NCBI RefSeq assembly: GCF_000725285.1
Contig: NZ_CP007161.1
Span: forward strand, 3,014,213 to 3,078,212
Direction of reading: 5' to 3'
DNA: 64,000 nt
Source of the DNA: Virgibacillus sp. SK37
GTDB taxonomy: Bacteria; Bacillota; Bacilli; Bacillales; Amphibacillaceae
Part shown: positions 55,101 through 63,762 of the stretch, piece after piece
Layout: every line of letters starts with the position of its first letter
Numbering within the stretch: position 1 is the stretch's first letter
Notes under the pieces: model-generated
The model's database searches: none
Told to the model about the DNA's origin: nothing
What the model saw: the letters and a program-made list of their open reading frames with translations, nothing else
Made by a program: the position numbers and the translations under genes

Positions 55101-56655
55101 TAACTTGAGCAAATAATTGTTTAAAATAAGCAAATAAGGATTGAGGGTGATCGGATAAAACCGCTAATGGAACATCATTTCCCATCGCCCCAATGGGATC
55201 TCTTTCTTCTGTTACTAATGGGATTAAATACTTGTGAACATCTTCGTACGTATAACCAAATGCCTTCTGTCTTTTCACCAAATTATTTAATGGGTTCCTT
55301 TCGAATTGCTCCACCTTGTTCGGTAGCATCACCTGCTGTTTATCCAGCCATGCTTCGTACGGCTTTGCATCTATTAATTCTTCTTTTATCTCTTCATCTG
55401 AAATAATTCGCCCATCTTCCATATCGAGTAGCAGCATTTTCCCCGGGCTTAGTCGGTCTTTATAAAGAACTTGATCCTCTTCCACTTCAATAACGCCCAC
55501 TTCCGAGGAATAGATCAAATAGTCATCCTTTGTAACGTAATATCGTGCGGGTCTGAGCCCATTCCGATCTAATACAGCACCAATCTGCTTTCCATCGGTA
55601 AAGGCAATAGACGTCGGGCCGTCCCATGGTTCCATCAGAGAGCTATGGTATTCATAAAAAGCCCTTTTATCATCTGACATATCCGGGTGGTTCTCCCACG
55701 GTTCCGGTATAAGCATCATAGCTACATGTGACGGCTTCCGACCTGCGAGAATTAAGAATTCCAGTGCATTATCCAACATGGCAGAGTCACTTCCATCTGT
55801 ATCCAGGACAGGAAGTACTTTCTCTAAATCTTCACCAAACGCTTCGGATACAAATTGTTTCTCACGTGCCCGCATCCAATTCATATTTCCCTGTAATGTA
55901 TTAATTTCTCCATTATGCATTAAATACCGATTTGGCTGTGCCCTTTCCCAGCTTGGAAATGTATTGGTACTAAAGCGGGAATGAACGAGCGCAAAGGCAG
56001 ATTCAAAATCCGGATCCTGTAAATCTGTGTAAAAGGAATTCAGTTGTTCAGGCTGTAACAAGCCTTTATAAACAATTGTCTTGCTTGAGAGGCTGGAAAA
56101 ATAAATATGCCCACCCTGCTCAACTGCCAATTTCTCAATCTGCTTACGGATCACATATAATTTCCGTTCAAAATCCATATTATCCTTAAGAGCAACATCT
56201 GCTCCAATAAATAGTTGGCGAATAGTTGGACAGCTTTTTTGTGCTTCGATTCCAATATCTTTAACATGGACAGGCACTGTTCTCCAGCCTAGTACCTCCT
56301 GACCTTCCTGCCTGATAAGTGAGTTAATTTCATTTTCCCATTCCTCATGATCCATATCATTAGAGAAAAAAATCATCCCAACACCATAACGTCCTGGCTC
56401 GGGCAAATTCATTTCAGGACATTCCTTACGAAAATAGATATCAGGGATCTGCACTAGTAATCCCGCTCCATCTCCTAAAGTTTCATCAGCACTTCCACCC
56501 CGATGATTAAGTTGGCAAAGCAAATGAAGGCCTTTTGTTACGATGTCATGATTCGGAACACCATGAATATGTGCGTACAAGCCAATGCCACATGCATCAT
56601 GTTCGAAGGTTGGATTATACAAACCCTGCGCTTTCGGTATCTGATTATAATGCAC
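52102..56655 (-). CDS. gltB: Glutamate synthase large (alpha) subunit, 1517 aa
   Basis: GOGAT large subunit (gltA in B. subtilis): transfers the glutamine amide to 2-oxoglutarate. A GTG start (56655) follows GGAGGGATATATA and gives MHYNQIPKAQGLYNP, like the B. subtilis N-terminus. A short propeptide precedes the catalytic Cys22 in DACGIGLYAH. Domains in order are class II glutaminase, central domain, FMN/2-oxoglutarate barrel with the 3Fe-4S motif CVMMRVCHKDTC, and the C-terminal beta-helix rich in Gly. Divergent gltC lies 124 bases away, suggesting LysR activation. Confidence 0.93.
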   Translation of the reverse strand: MHYNQIPKAQGLYNPTFEHDACGIGLYAHIHGVPNHDIVTKGLHLLCQLNHRGGSADETLGDGAGLLVQIPDIYFRKECPEMNLPEPGRYGVGMIFFSNDMDHEEWENEINSLIRQEGQEVLGWRTVPVHVKDIGIEAQKSCPTIRQLFIGADVALKDNMDFERKLYVIRKQIEKLAVEQGGHIYFSSLSSKTIVYKGLLQPEQLNSFYTDLQDPDFESAFALVHSRFSTNTFPSWERAQPNRYLMHNGEINTLQGNMNWMRAREKQFVSEAFGEDLEKVLPVLDTDGSDSAMLDNALEFLILAGRKPSHVAMMLIPEPWENHPDMSDDKRAFYEYHSSLMEPWDGPTSIAFTDGKQIGAVLDRNGLRPARYYVTKDDYLIYSSEVGVIEVEEDQVLYKDRLSPGKMLLLDMEDGRIISDEEIKEELIDAKPYEAWLDKQQVMLPNKVEQFERNPLNNLVKRQKAFGYTYEDVHKYLIPLVTEERDPIGAMGNDVPLAVLSDHPQSLFAYFKQLFAQVTNPPIDAYREQVVTSTITMLGPVGNILHDDEKICRRLKLTTPVLSNRQFRLLQLNHYEGFESRTIDILFHENLELALEQLFEKAEKLIAEGVHILILSDRNMDENNAVIPVLLAVSALHQHLVRQGNRMKVSIIAETGEAREVHHFAALIGYGADAINPYLAYATLNKAIEENHLQLSYKHVINVYINSITEGIVKVMSKMGISTIQSYRGAQTFEAIGISKTVIDHYFTGTASQLGGIGLDTIAKEAWMRHKLAYENNLDTSLDAGSDFQWRKMGEHHAFNPKTIHTLQWACRRGDYELFKQYSHAANEERLNFLRNLLDFKDRESIPVEEVEPVSSIVKRFKTGAMSFGSLSKEAHETLAIAMNRIGGKSNSGEGGEDPKRYAPDANGDLRRSAIKQIASGRFGVKSHYLIHADELQIKMAQGAKPGEGGQLPGNKVYPWVADVRGSTPGVGLISPPPHHDIYSIEDLAQLIYDLKNANREARISVKLVAKSGIGTIAAGVAKGKADVISVSGYDGGTGASPRTSIKHTGLPWELGLAETHQTLMLNNLRERVVLETDGKLMTGKDVVMAALLGAEEFGFATAPLVVLGCVMMRVCHKDTCPVGIATQNPELREKFMGNADHVVNFMHYIAQEVREIMAMLGFRTMEEMIGRTDILTICERAKAHWKAKDLDLSTLIYRVDGGRTCQTKQDHQLQRSLDESAILPVVMSIIEQNEKVNITYNIKNTHRAVGTITGSEITKRYGEEGMVEDAITLRFNGSAGQSFGAYVPKGMTLRLTGDANDYVGKGLSGGKIIISSPPEAKSAESGNIIIGNVALYGATSGEAYINGYAGERFAVRNSGANAVVEGIGDHGCEYMTGGRVVILGDVGKNFAAGMSGGIAYILTEDPEKFDVLCNKEMVAIETVSDPMELEEVKRLIQNHYHYTASQKARFVLSHWNGSMQKLVKVIPRDFRHMQEQIQTYKNAGMSDREAALHAFELKKKNAVGNQNLKTSTVVPL

Positions 56656-56779
56656 TATATATCCCTCCATTTTTTGTTAATTCTTTATATTGGTAATTAT
56701 AAATTTCCAAATCATTCGAAACAATATATAATTTAGATAGAATTAATACGTTTTTGATATAGATAAGGAGGAATGGCTT

Positions 56780-57682
56780 ATGGAATTACGCCAATTACGT
56801 TATTTTATGGAAGTGGCGGAACGGGAACATGTTTCGGAGGCGGCTGTCCATTTACATGTTGCACAGTCGGCGATAAGCAGACAAATTACCAACTTGGAAA
56901 AAGAGCTTGGTGTGGATTTGTTCGAACGGGAAGGCAGAAATATTAAATTAAGCCAGATTGGGAAAACTTTTTATACACATACAAAGCTTGCTATGCAGGC
57001 CATTGAACATGCTAAAAAACAAATTGATGACTTTCTGGACCCTGAGCGTGGGATCATCAAGATCGGCTTCCCAACAAGCTTGTCCACACATCTCGTGCCA
57101 AGTGTTATTTCTGCTTTTAAGGAGGCACACCCGAATATCAAGTTTCATCTACGCCAGGGTTCCTATCATTTTCTAATTGATTCCGTAAAAAAAGGAGAGA
57201 TGGGTGTAGCATTCCTTGGACCCCTGCCAAAGAGTGAACCGGAAATAGCTTCCCATATTTTATTTACTGAAAGCATCCTAGCATTACTTCCTATAAATCA
57301 CCCGTTAGCAGAAAGAGATAGCCTTTACCTTAGCGACTTAAAAAAAGATGACTTTGTCAGTTTTCCTAATGGGTACATCCTGAAAAAAATGATGTTGGAC
57401 ACGTGCAAGCAAGCAGGTTTTACACCAACTGTTTCTGCAGAGGGAGAAGACCTTGATGCAATTAAGGGTCTCGTCTCCGCAGGCATTGGAGTCACCCTTT
57501 TACCAGAGAGCACCTTTCACGAATCCATCCCAAGAATGACAGTTAAGATTCCTCTGGAAATTCCGGAGGTTCGCCGCACAGTTGGAATCATTAAACCAAA
57601 AGAAAGAACACTTGCACCATCCGAAGAGTTGTTTTACAGCTTCGTGAAACAATTTTATTCAAGGCTGCAGGGTTTCCAATAA
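56780..57682 (+). CDS. gltC: LysR-family regulator, GltC-like, 300 aa
   Basis: An N-terminal winged HTH (MELRQLRYFMEVAEREHVSEAA...VAQSAISRQITNLEKELG) and a periplasmic-binding-like effector domain of normal LysR length. Divergent placement against the GOGAT operon matches B. subtilis gltC, which activates gltAB in response to 2-oxoglutarate/glutamate balance. The start follows AAGGAGGAATGGCTT. The 124-base divergent region should hold the GltC boxes and promoters; I could not pick a clear copy by eye. Confidence 0.9.
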   Translation: MELRQLRYFMEVAEREHVSEAAVHLHVAQSAISRQITNLEKELGVDLFEREGRNIKLSQIGKTFYTHTKLAMQAIEHAKKQIDDFLDPERGIIKIGFPTSLSTHLVPSVISAFKEAHPNIKFHLRQGSYHFLIDSVKKGEMGVAFLGPLPKSEPEIASHILFTESILALLPINHPLAERDSLYLSDLKKDDFVSFPNGYILKKMMLDTCKQAGFTPTVSAEGEDLDAIKGLVSAGIGVTLLPESTFHESIPRMTVKIPLEIPEVRRTVGIIKPKERTLAPSEELFYSFVKQFYSRLQGFQ

Positions 57683-57812
57683 GCAATAGCCCATAGTGAC
57701 CTTCAACATAAATAACAGGACGCCGCCATACCTTTTTTATTGTGGCAAAACCCCATCTTGCTGCATATGATAACTTCCGTTAATTAACATAATGTGAAGG
57801 GGATGATATATT

Positions 57813-59657
57813 TTGTGCGGAATCACTGGCATCGTTCATTGGAAAAAGGATGTTCGGAAGGAAAAACCAACAGTTCAAAGAATGGCAGATACGTTGACTT
57901 CAAGGGGACCGGATGATTCACAAGTGTGGGCATGTAAAAACGCTGCCTTTGGGCATAAACGACTTGCCGTTGTCGACCTTGAAGGCGGGAAGCAGCCAAT
58001 GCACAAGGAAAAGGATACCATTACTTATACACTTGTATACAATGGAGAATTATATAACACAGAGGAATTAAGAAAGGAATTATCAGGCAAGGGCCATGCT
58101 TTTACAACTTCATCCGACACAGAGGTTCTACTCGCTTCCTATCTCGAGTGGAAAGAAGATTGTGTCAACTACTTAAATGGGATCTATGCTTTTGGGGTCT
58201 GGGATCCGGATAGAAAACAACTCTTCATGGCTAGAGATCGACTTGGTGTTAAACCATTATTTTACTCAGAAAACGATGAAAGCTTTATTTTCGGTTCAGA
58301 ATTAAAAGCCATTTTAGCCCATGATGCTGTTACTGCTGAGGTCGATGTTACTGGCCTTGCAGAGATATTCGGTTTAGGACCATCAAGAACACCGGGCCAC
58401 GGAATCTTCAAAGGGTTGAAGGAACTTCGCCCTGGTCATGCATTAACCTTTTCCACAAATGGGTTAGATGTCTGGCGATACTGGAATGTGAAAAGTCATG
58501 CACACACGGACACCGTAGAAGAAACAGCAGAAAAAGTTAGACGTTTATTTGTCAATGCTGTTGAACGTCAGTTAGTTGCAGATGTTCCAATATCCACTTT
58601 CTTATCTGGTGGATTAGACTCAAGCGCAATCACCGCAATTGCGGCAAATTATTTTGCAGCAAACGACAAAGGCATATTATCAACTTTTTCGGTGGATTTC
58701 GAAGGTAGCGACAAATATTTTCAAAAGAGTAAATTCCAGCCCTCTAGTGATCATGCTTGGATCGAAAAAGTTGTTGACCAATTTTCTACCAACCAAAACC
58801 ATGTTGTAATATCCGGAACGGAACTGGCAAATGCGTTAAAGAAATCTGTGGAGCTCCGAGATCAACCTGGGATGGCAGATATTGATTCTTCCTTATTATT
58901 GCTCTGCCGAAAAATCAAGGAACATACAACCGTTAGTTTGTCAGGAGAATGTGCCGACGAAATTTTTGGAGGCTATCCTTGGTTTCACAACATAAGCGAT
59001 CAAGAAGAGACTTTCCCATGGATGAAATCATTAGATTCAAGGATCGATTTACTACGCCCAGAATGGCAAAAGAAGCTAAATCTCAAATCCTATGTCATGG
59101 ATCGTTATCAAGAAACCATTCAGGAGACACCACGTTTAGCTGGAGAAAGCGAAGAAGACGCCCAGCGAAGAGAATTGTTCTACTTAAACATGCATTGGTT
59201 TATGGCACAATTATTAGATCGCAAGGATCGAATGAGTATGGGTGCCAGCCTGGAGGTTAGAGTTCCATTCGCAGACCATAAATTGGTGGAATATGTTTGG
59301 AATATCCCATGGGAAATAAAGAACTTGCATGGCAGAGAGAAAGGAATTCTTCGTAAAGCATTGGAAGGACTTTTGCCTGACGATGTTTTATATCGAAAGA
59401 AAAGTCCTTATCCGAAAACCTTCCACCCTGAATATACCCGTCAAGTTGTCCTGTGGATGAAAGAAATACTTGCAGACCCCAACTCCAGATTATTTGAGTT
59501 TATCAAACGGGAGCGAGTTGAAGCTCTCGTTGAAAGCGAAGGGAAAGAATTCACAGAACCCTGGTATGGACAGCTCATGACTGGCCCACAGCTCATTGCT
59601 CATTTATGCCAAATTGATTACTGGCTAAGAGTTTATAATGTCAAAGTTAGTGAATAG
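57813..59657 (+). CDS. Asparagine synthetase (glutamine-hydrolysing), AsnB/AsnO type, 614 aa
   Basis: A TTG start after GAAGGGGATGATATAT gives MCGITGIVHW, with Cys2 as the glutaminase nucleophile. The second domain has the PP-loop FLSGGLDSSAI and later SGECADEIFGGYPW. The C-terminal part LDRKDRMSMGASLEVRVPFADHKLVEYVWNIP is typical. It makes asparagine from aspartate and glutamine. It follows gltC in the same direction after 130 bases, extending the nitrogen block. AsnO of B. subtilis is the closest type by length; that subtype is a guess. Confidence 0.9.
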   Translation: MCGITGIVHWKKDVRKEKPTVQRMADTLTSRGPDDSQVWACKNAAFGHKRLAVVDLEGGKQPMHKEKDTITYTLVYNGELYNTEELRKELSGKGHAFTTSSDTEVLLASYLEWKEDCVNYLNGIYAFGVWDPDRKQLFMARDRLGVKPLFYSENDESFIFGSELKAILAHDAVTAEVDVTGLAEIFGLGPSRTPGHGIFKGLKELRPGHALTFSTNGLDVWRYWNVKSHAHTDTVEETAEKVRRLFVNAVERQLVADVPISTFLSGGLDSSAITAIAANYFAANDKGILSTFSVDFEGSDKYFQKSKFQPSSDHAWIEKVVDQFSTNQNHVVISGTELANALKKSVELRDQPGMADIDSSLLLLCRKIKEHTTVSLSGECADEIFGGYPWFHNISDQEETFPWMKSLDSRIDLLRPEWQKKLNLKSYVMDRYQETIQETPRLAGESEEDAQRRELFYLNMHWFMAQLLDRKDRMSMGASLEVRVPFADHKLVEYVWNIPWEIKNLHGREKGILRKALEGLLPDDVLYRKKSPYPKTFHPEYTRQVVLWMKEILADPNSRLFEFIKRERVEALVESEGKEFTEPWYGQLMTGPQLIAHLCQIDYWLRVYNVKVSE

Positions 59658-59803
59658 GAAGAAATAGGCAAGCAGGAATGAGCTACGTTACGGAAACCAG
59701 CATGTACGTATATGTTGGAATATTAACTTCAATTACTAAGTGCAAGGTTTGGTGATTTCTTAGTTCGCATAGTTTTCTTTAACGTATGCATTATCCTCTA
59801 TCC

Positions 59804-59843
59804 CATGAAAAAACGGACAGTACGACACTGTCCGCTTTTCATG
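59804..59843. terminator. Bidirectional terminator between asparagine synthetase and NADH oxidase
   Basis: CATGAAAAaaCGGACAGT pairs with ACTGTCCGcTTTTCATG around five bases. It can serve both converging genes. Confidence 0.8.
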
Positions 59844-59930
59844 CTAAGTTATCTATCTTTCATGTCTTGAAAGTTACGATGAGTCTCCCACTCGCTAGTA
59901 CGGGTGTTTCTACATCAATAGCCCATTTTT

Positions 59931-61313
59931 CTAAACCAACACAGCATGCTCCTTGCTCAATTCCTCAGCTGCTTTCGCGTTTTCCTTTGCCATTGCTTCC
60001 AATGCTACCTGATTCAAATAGTTCACAGGCTTGTTAAAATGTGGTTGGAAGAAGAAATCAGTTAAAGCCAATTGTTCAATGGTCATATTGTTAGCAATAC
60101 AAACACTAATTGTATTAATCGCCTGTGTGAAATCAGTGTCAGATATCACCTGGGCACCAACAATACGGTGTGTGTCTGTTTCATAAACTAGCTTCAATTG
60201 GATCAACGCATTTTCCGGCATAAATTCCGGACGACACGTATCTTCAATATATGCACTATCTACAGACAGACCTGACATCTCTGCAGCACGCTCTGTTAAT
60301 CCTGTTGAAGCAATGTTATGGTTATAAATTTTCAATCCGGAAGTACCTTGTGTTCCTGGATGTGCTAATACAGGTTTCACCAGATTATGCGCCACAAGTG
60401 TGCCCATTCTTACAGCGTTCGTTGCAAGCGGAATATAAGCCGGCTGTTTGGTTGCATTGTAATTTACCGCACAACAATCCCCAGCTGCATAAACATCCGC
60501 TACACTTGTCTGCATATATTCGTTCACAACAATGGCACCATTACCTAACATATCAATCTGACCGTTGAAGAGCTGTGTATTCGGTCTGAATCCAATACAC
60601 ATAACCACTAAATCAGCTTTATACTCGCCTTGATCGGTAATCACTTTTTCCACGACATCTGTTCCTGCAAACTCAGATACTGTCTGACCAAGTGCTAACG
60701 TAATGCCACGTTGTTCGAAGGATTTTTCAACAGGAGCTGTAAAACCTTCATCTAAATATCTGTTGAGAATTCTTTCTTCACTATCAATTAATGTTACATT
60801 TTTACCATTTTGCTCAAATGCTTCAACCAGCTCAACCCCTATATATCCTGCTCCTACAACAACAACATTCTCCACAGATGCAGAACGCGCAATGATCTCA
60901 TTGGCATGTGCAAAGTTTTTACATAACAATACATTCTCCAAATTTGAGCCAGGAATTGGTGGTGTTACTGGCCAAGAACCTGAAGTAATAATTAACTTAT
61001 CATAATCCACAGCTGTGATCTCATTTGTTTTCATATCTTTTGCCACTAACTGCTTTTTGCTTACATCACAGGAAGTCACCTCATGATTCATATGCATACG
61101 CACACCCTGCTTTTCAAATTGTTCTACAGAAGCATAGAACAGACCATTGGCATCATTCACTACGCCCCCTACATAAAGTGCAATCCCACAGGACAAGAAA
61201 GAAACATTATCATTTTTTTCAAAAACATCAATTTCCGCCTGAGGATAAAGCTTCAATATATTATTAATCGCTGCAGTTCCAGCGTGAGTACATCCAATTA
61301 CCGCTACTTTCAT
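59931..61313 (-). CDS. nox: NADH oxidase (FAD, single-Cys Nox/CoADR family), 460 aa
   Basis: The FAD motif is VAVIGCTHAGTAAINNIL and the redox-active Cys is in SFLSCGIALY (Cys42), the pattern of water-forming NADH oxidases of lactic bacteria and of CoA-disulfide reductases. The NAD fold is VVVVGAGYIGVELVEAF and the second FAD motif VYAAGDCCAV. CTHAGT and the general text favour Nox. It would remove O2 or recycle NAD+. A perfect TGTGAT-N4-ATCACA palindrome lies upstream (61427), suggesting redox or oxygen control. Confidence 0.85.
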   Translation of the reverse strand: MKVAVIGCTHAGTAAINNILKLYPQAEIDVFEKNDNVSFLSCGIALYVGGVVNDANGLFYASVEQFEKQGVRMHMNHEVTSCDVSKKQLVAKDMKTNEITAVDYDKLIITSGSWPVTPPIPGSNLENVLLCKNFAHANEIIARSASVENVVVVGAGYIGVELVEAFEQNGKNVTLIDSEERILNRYLDEGFTAPVEKSFEQRGITLALGQTVSEFAGTDVVEKVITDQGEYKADLVVMCIGFRPNTQLFNGQIDMLGNGAIVVNEYMQTSVADVYAAGDCCAVNYNATKQPAYIPLATNAVRMGTLVAHNLVKPVLAHPGTQGTSGLKIYNHNIASTGLTERAAEMSGLSVDSAYIEDTCRPEFMPENALIQLKLVYETDTHRIVGAQVISDTDFTQAINTISVCIANNMTIEQLALTDFFFQPHFNKPVNYLNQVALEAMAKENAKAAEELSKEHAVLV

Positions 61314-61393
61314 TCTAAATCATCCTCCATCATTTTAATTGCTCACTATTTCACATAATAAGATATAGTAAATAGCACTAATCTTATATATCT

Positions 61394-61421
61394 ATAATAA
61401 CACTTTGATTTTAAAAATCAA
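61394..61421 (-). promoter_or_regulatory. nox promoter overlapping a perfect 17-bp palindrome
   Basis: TTGATTTTAAAAATCAA (61405-61421) is self-complementary around one base. On the minus strand it supplies TTGATT as -35 and TATTAT (61394-61399) as -10 with 16-base spacing. A repressor bound at the palindrome would cover the -35 box. Confidence 0.5.
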
Positions 61422-61426
61422 TTATT

Positions 61427-61442
61427 TGTGATGTTTATCACA
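61427..61442. promoter_or_regulatory. CRP/FNR-type (or Rex-like) palindrome upstream of nox
   Basis: TGTGATGTTTATCACA has perfect 6-base arms with four bases between. This equals the TGTGA-N6-TCACA consensus of B. subtilis Fnr/CRP-family sites. Rex sites (TTGTGAA-N4-TTCACAA) are similar. It is centred roughly 45-50 bases before the predicted transcription start. Confidence 0.6.
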
Positions 61443-61471
61443 TAAAGCCGTAAATAAGAGTTAACTAAAAT

Positions 61472-61750
61472 TCAAACACCATACACTAATTCATTGAACA
61501 TTTTTTCAGCTATATGCATTTCTCCTAATAGCGAATTTTGATAGTCACTATAACTATCCATATATGCCCTTACACCTCCAGTTATATTTATTTTATTTAT
61601 GTTCGTGTCATTCTCTAATATTTCTAATGTGTTCTTATATCTTATATATATAGTTTGTAAAATACCATCATCTAATTCATTACCATATTCCTTTTCAATT
61701 TTATTTATAACTATTTTTATTTGTTCAAGTAATTGCTTACGATTATCCAT
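61472..61750 (-). CDS. Hypothetical protein, 92 aa, possibly an immunity-type protein
   Basis: ATG follows AGGAGAAAACA. The protein begins MDNRKQLLEQIKIVINKIEKEYG, is helical and acidic, with no signal or membrane segment, and contains ITGGVRAYMDSYSDYQNSLLGEMH. The family is not recognised. It is on the same strand and downstream of the SUKH/toxin pair. Small orphan genes in such tails are often extra immunity genes, so that role is possible but unproven. Confidence 0.6.
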   Translation of the reverse strand: MDNRKQLLEQIKIVINKIEKEYGNELDDGILQTIYIRYKNTLEILENDTNINKINITGGVRAYMDSYSDYQNSLLGEMHIAEKMFNELVYGV

Positions 61751-62060
61751 TGTTTTCTCCTATTTATTTGGAAGCTCATTTGTCTCCTTCATCTATACTT
61801 ATGATCAATCCAACCATACTTCACGTAAACTGTTGTTCAGCCCTCCCAATATTTAATACTGTATCCTTAGGTACTCTAATTACTACCCATATTCTCTAGT
61901 ATTTTTCCATTCAAGAAGTAATGCTAAGTCTATTTTTGTTTTAATTTTTTCTCATAGTGTAGTAAAAGTTTTATTCGCACTCGCGTCAACACTTTAAAAA
62001 ATTAAGGTGGAGACAGTACAGATGATTAAATGTGAAATTTGCACTTTATTTGTATCGAAA
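61751..62060. other. Intergenic between the 92-aa gene and the SUKH gene
   Basis: AT-rich, without a frame that has both a ribosome site and useful length. No clear promoter palindrome or repeat. Confidence 0.5.
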
Positions 62061-62097
62061 AAAACACTTGTTTGCCTCATAAGACAAGCAAGTGCTT
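62061..62097 (-). terminator. Terminator after the SUKH immunity gene
   Basis: On the minus strand ACTTGcTTG pairs with CAAaCAAGT and a TTTTTTT run follows. It lies about 40 bases after the stop. Confidence 0.65.
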
Positions 62098-62131
62098 TAT
62101 TGTTAGCTATATAAATTAATCGATTACTATA

Positions 62132-62581
62132 TCAAAAATCTTCTTCCCAAGCTTCTTTTGCATCCTGTAGCCTTTGATATAAAAACTCATAAAAATTTTC
62201 TGCGGTATTGTAGTCATCCAGCCCTGTTTGTTTATCCCAAGCTATTACCGGGCATTCATTACTCGCCATTTTGCTTGTATCTAAACAATAAGCATATTCA
62301 TCTATATCCTCAATAACTACTAAATTATCATTAATTCCCAAATTTCTATAACTTTCTGTTTCAATAATAACAGTAGCAATATTAGATTTTGCTATCCCTA
62401 AAATATCTACTCCAAATAAACCACCAGATCCATAATTACTTAAAAACCACTTATAACTTTCCGGCAATTTTAAATTTAGAGTATCCTGAACTAAATTAAT
62501 CTGCCTTTCATCTACTCCTCCTGTAAAATCATCTGGTTCTTTATTTTCATTAATAAGGTTAATTAGCTTATTTTTATTCAT
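62132..62581 (-). CDS. SMI1/KNR4 (SUKH) family immunity protein, 149 aa
   Basis: Opens MNKNKLINLINENKEPDDFTGGV, then VQDTLNLKLPESYKWFLSNYGSGGLFGVDILG, the core SMI1/KNR4 motif with LP..YK.FL..YG.GG. The C-terminal ENFYEFLYQRLQDAKE helix closes the fold. SUKH proteins neutralise nuclease toxins of polymorphic systems. Its ATG touches the toxin stop (shared base at 62581), so the two are translationally linked, the usual toxin-immunity order. Confidence 0.88.
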   Translation of the reverse strand: MNKNKLINLINENKEPDDFTGGVDERQINLVQDTLNLKLPESYKWFLSNYGSGGLFGVDILGIAKSNIATVIIETESYRNLGINDNLVVIEDIDEYAYCLDTSKMASNECPVIAWDKQTGLDDYNTAENFYEFLYQRLQDAKEAWEEDF

Positions 62582-63657
62582 TAAAAATCCCCCTTATAAT
62601 TTTCGCCAATATCTATTTCTTTAGCCCTCCATCTCCAATACTTCGTTCTAAAATTTTCATATTGTTTTTTTAAAACGGGATCATTTCTAAAACTCCCGCC
62701 ATTTTCCACTAAACCGTGCAATATTCTATCATATTCCTTATGCATACTACTCGGGAGTTCCACCATGGATCCAGGTTCTCTTTGAATTAAATGGTGAAGT
62801 TCTATTTTAGTACCATCTTTCCAAATTGGTGGTTTTCCACTTTTCATTAATTGATAGTTATTTTTGCCAGTCTTTGGATCAACTCTTTCGTAATCTATGT
62901 CTTTCCTTTGATAAACCCTTCTGCTAGTGTTTCTAACTTTTCCATTAACTTTAGTATTTCCATTATACTCTACTGACTTATAATTTTTATATTCCCTAAG
63001 ATTACCATTCCCATCCCCACGCTTACTAAACACATAATGCTGACCACCCGTACTATCCTGCACAACTCGCAGTTCAGGCAAATGTGCTTTAAACCAGTTA
63101 AGCTTCCCAGTGAGGGTTTGGATCGTTGGGATGGTCATTTTTCCAGCGTCCGGTTTCGGTTTCGGTGTAGCATTCGGAGTCTTCGTTGCTCCTTCCACCT
63201 TATTTACCGTTGCTTTCGTTCCACTGCCAGCTCTTCCTGCAGGTACTCTTGCGCCAACCACCATGCCTGCTAATCCGATGCTATTGAGCCAATGCTCTTT
63301 TGAAAAGTTTTCCTCAGGATTGATGGCTCCCTGAATCATATCCGCTGTGCCAAAGGAAAAGGCATTGAACAAATCATACGTCGAATCGAACATCTTATCA
63401 GCTCGGTGCATGTATCCTTCATAGATGCCCTCAACTGCTCCAAACGTGATGTAATTACCGAAATCATACCAGGAATCTGTCATCTTGTCTGCACGTTGGC
63501 CGGCCGCATCCCAAACGTCTTGGCCAATTTCACCAAAGGTATCCATTGTTTTCATAAAGGCGTTTTGCTCCCGACTCTCCGGTATCTCCTCCACAAACTG
63601 AAACTGCACTTCCCCGGCTGTATCCGTATACTTCCGCAAAATCCGGCCATTAGCCAA
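62581..63657 (-). CDS. LHH-type HNH nuclease toxin module without its LXG head, 358 codons
   Basis: The C-terminal domain KIELHHLIQREPGSMVELPSS fits the LHH family of the HNH/Endonuclease VII fold, a DNase in polymorphic toxins. Residues 60-150 have alternating hydrophobic segments (YDFGNYITFGAVEGIYEGY) like pre-toxin regions, then a Pro/Lys-rich linker. The first possible start (TTG, 63657) has no good ribosome site. The frame stays open upstream to 63762 with no ATG, GTG or TTG, so the gene is probably 5'-truncated: LXG toxins carry about 200 more N-terminal residues. The SUKH gene follows. Best read as an orphan toxin cassette. Confidence 0.75.
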   Translation of the reverse strand: MANGRILRKYTDTAGEVQFQFVEEIPESREQNAFMKTMDTFGEIGQDVWDAAGQRADKMTDSWYDFGNYITFGAVEGIYEGYMHRADKMFDSTYDLFNAFSFGTADMIQGAINPEENFSKEHWLNSIGLAGMVVGARVPAGRAGSGTKATVNKVEGATKTPNATPKPKPDAGKMTIPTIQTLTGKLNWFKAHLPELRVVQDSTGGQHYVFSKRGDGNGNLREYKNYKSVEYNGNTKVNGKVRNTSRRVYQRKDIDYERVDPKTGKNNYQLMKSGKPPIWKDGTKIELHHLIQREPGSMVELPSSMHKEYDRILHGLVENGGSFRNDPVLKKQYENFRTKYWRWRAKEIDIGENYKGDF

Positions 63658-63762
63658 GGTCAGGTACGTGCCCTGCCATTCCGATTTGTATATGGGAGAC
63701 TCAAGGTTAAAGGGTTGGTGCTTTGTTCTTTTAAATTTTATGCTTTTATCAAAGTAAAGAGA

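Noticed and set aside
56656-56779. Search for GltC boxes or a GlnR/TnrA site (TGTNAN7TNACA) between gltC and glutamate synthase
   Set aside because: No copy met the consensus by eye. The region surely has promoters, but I cannot place them.
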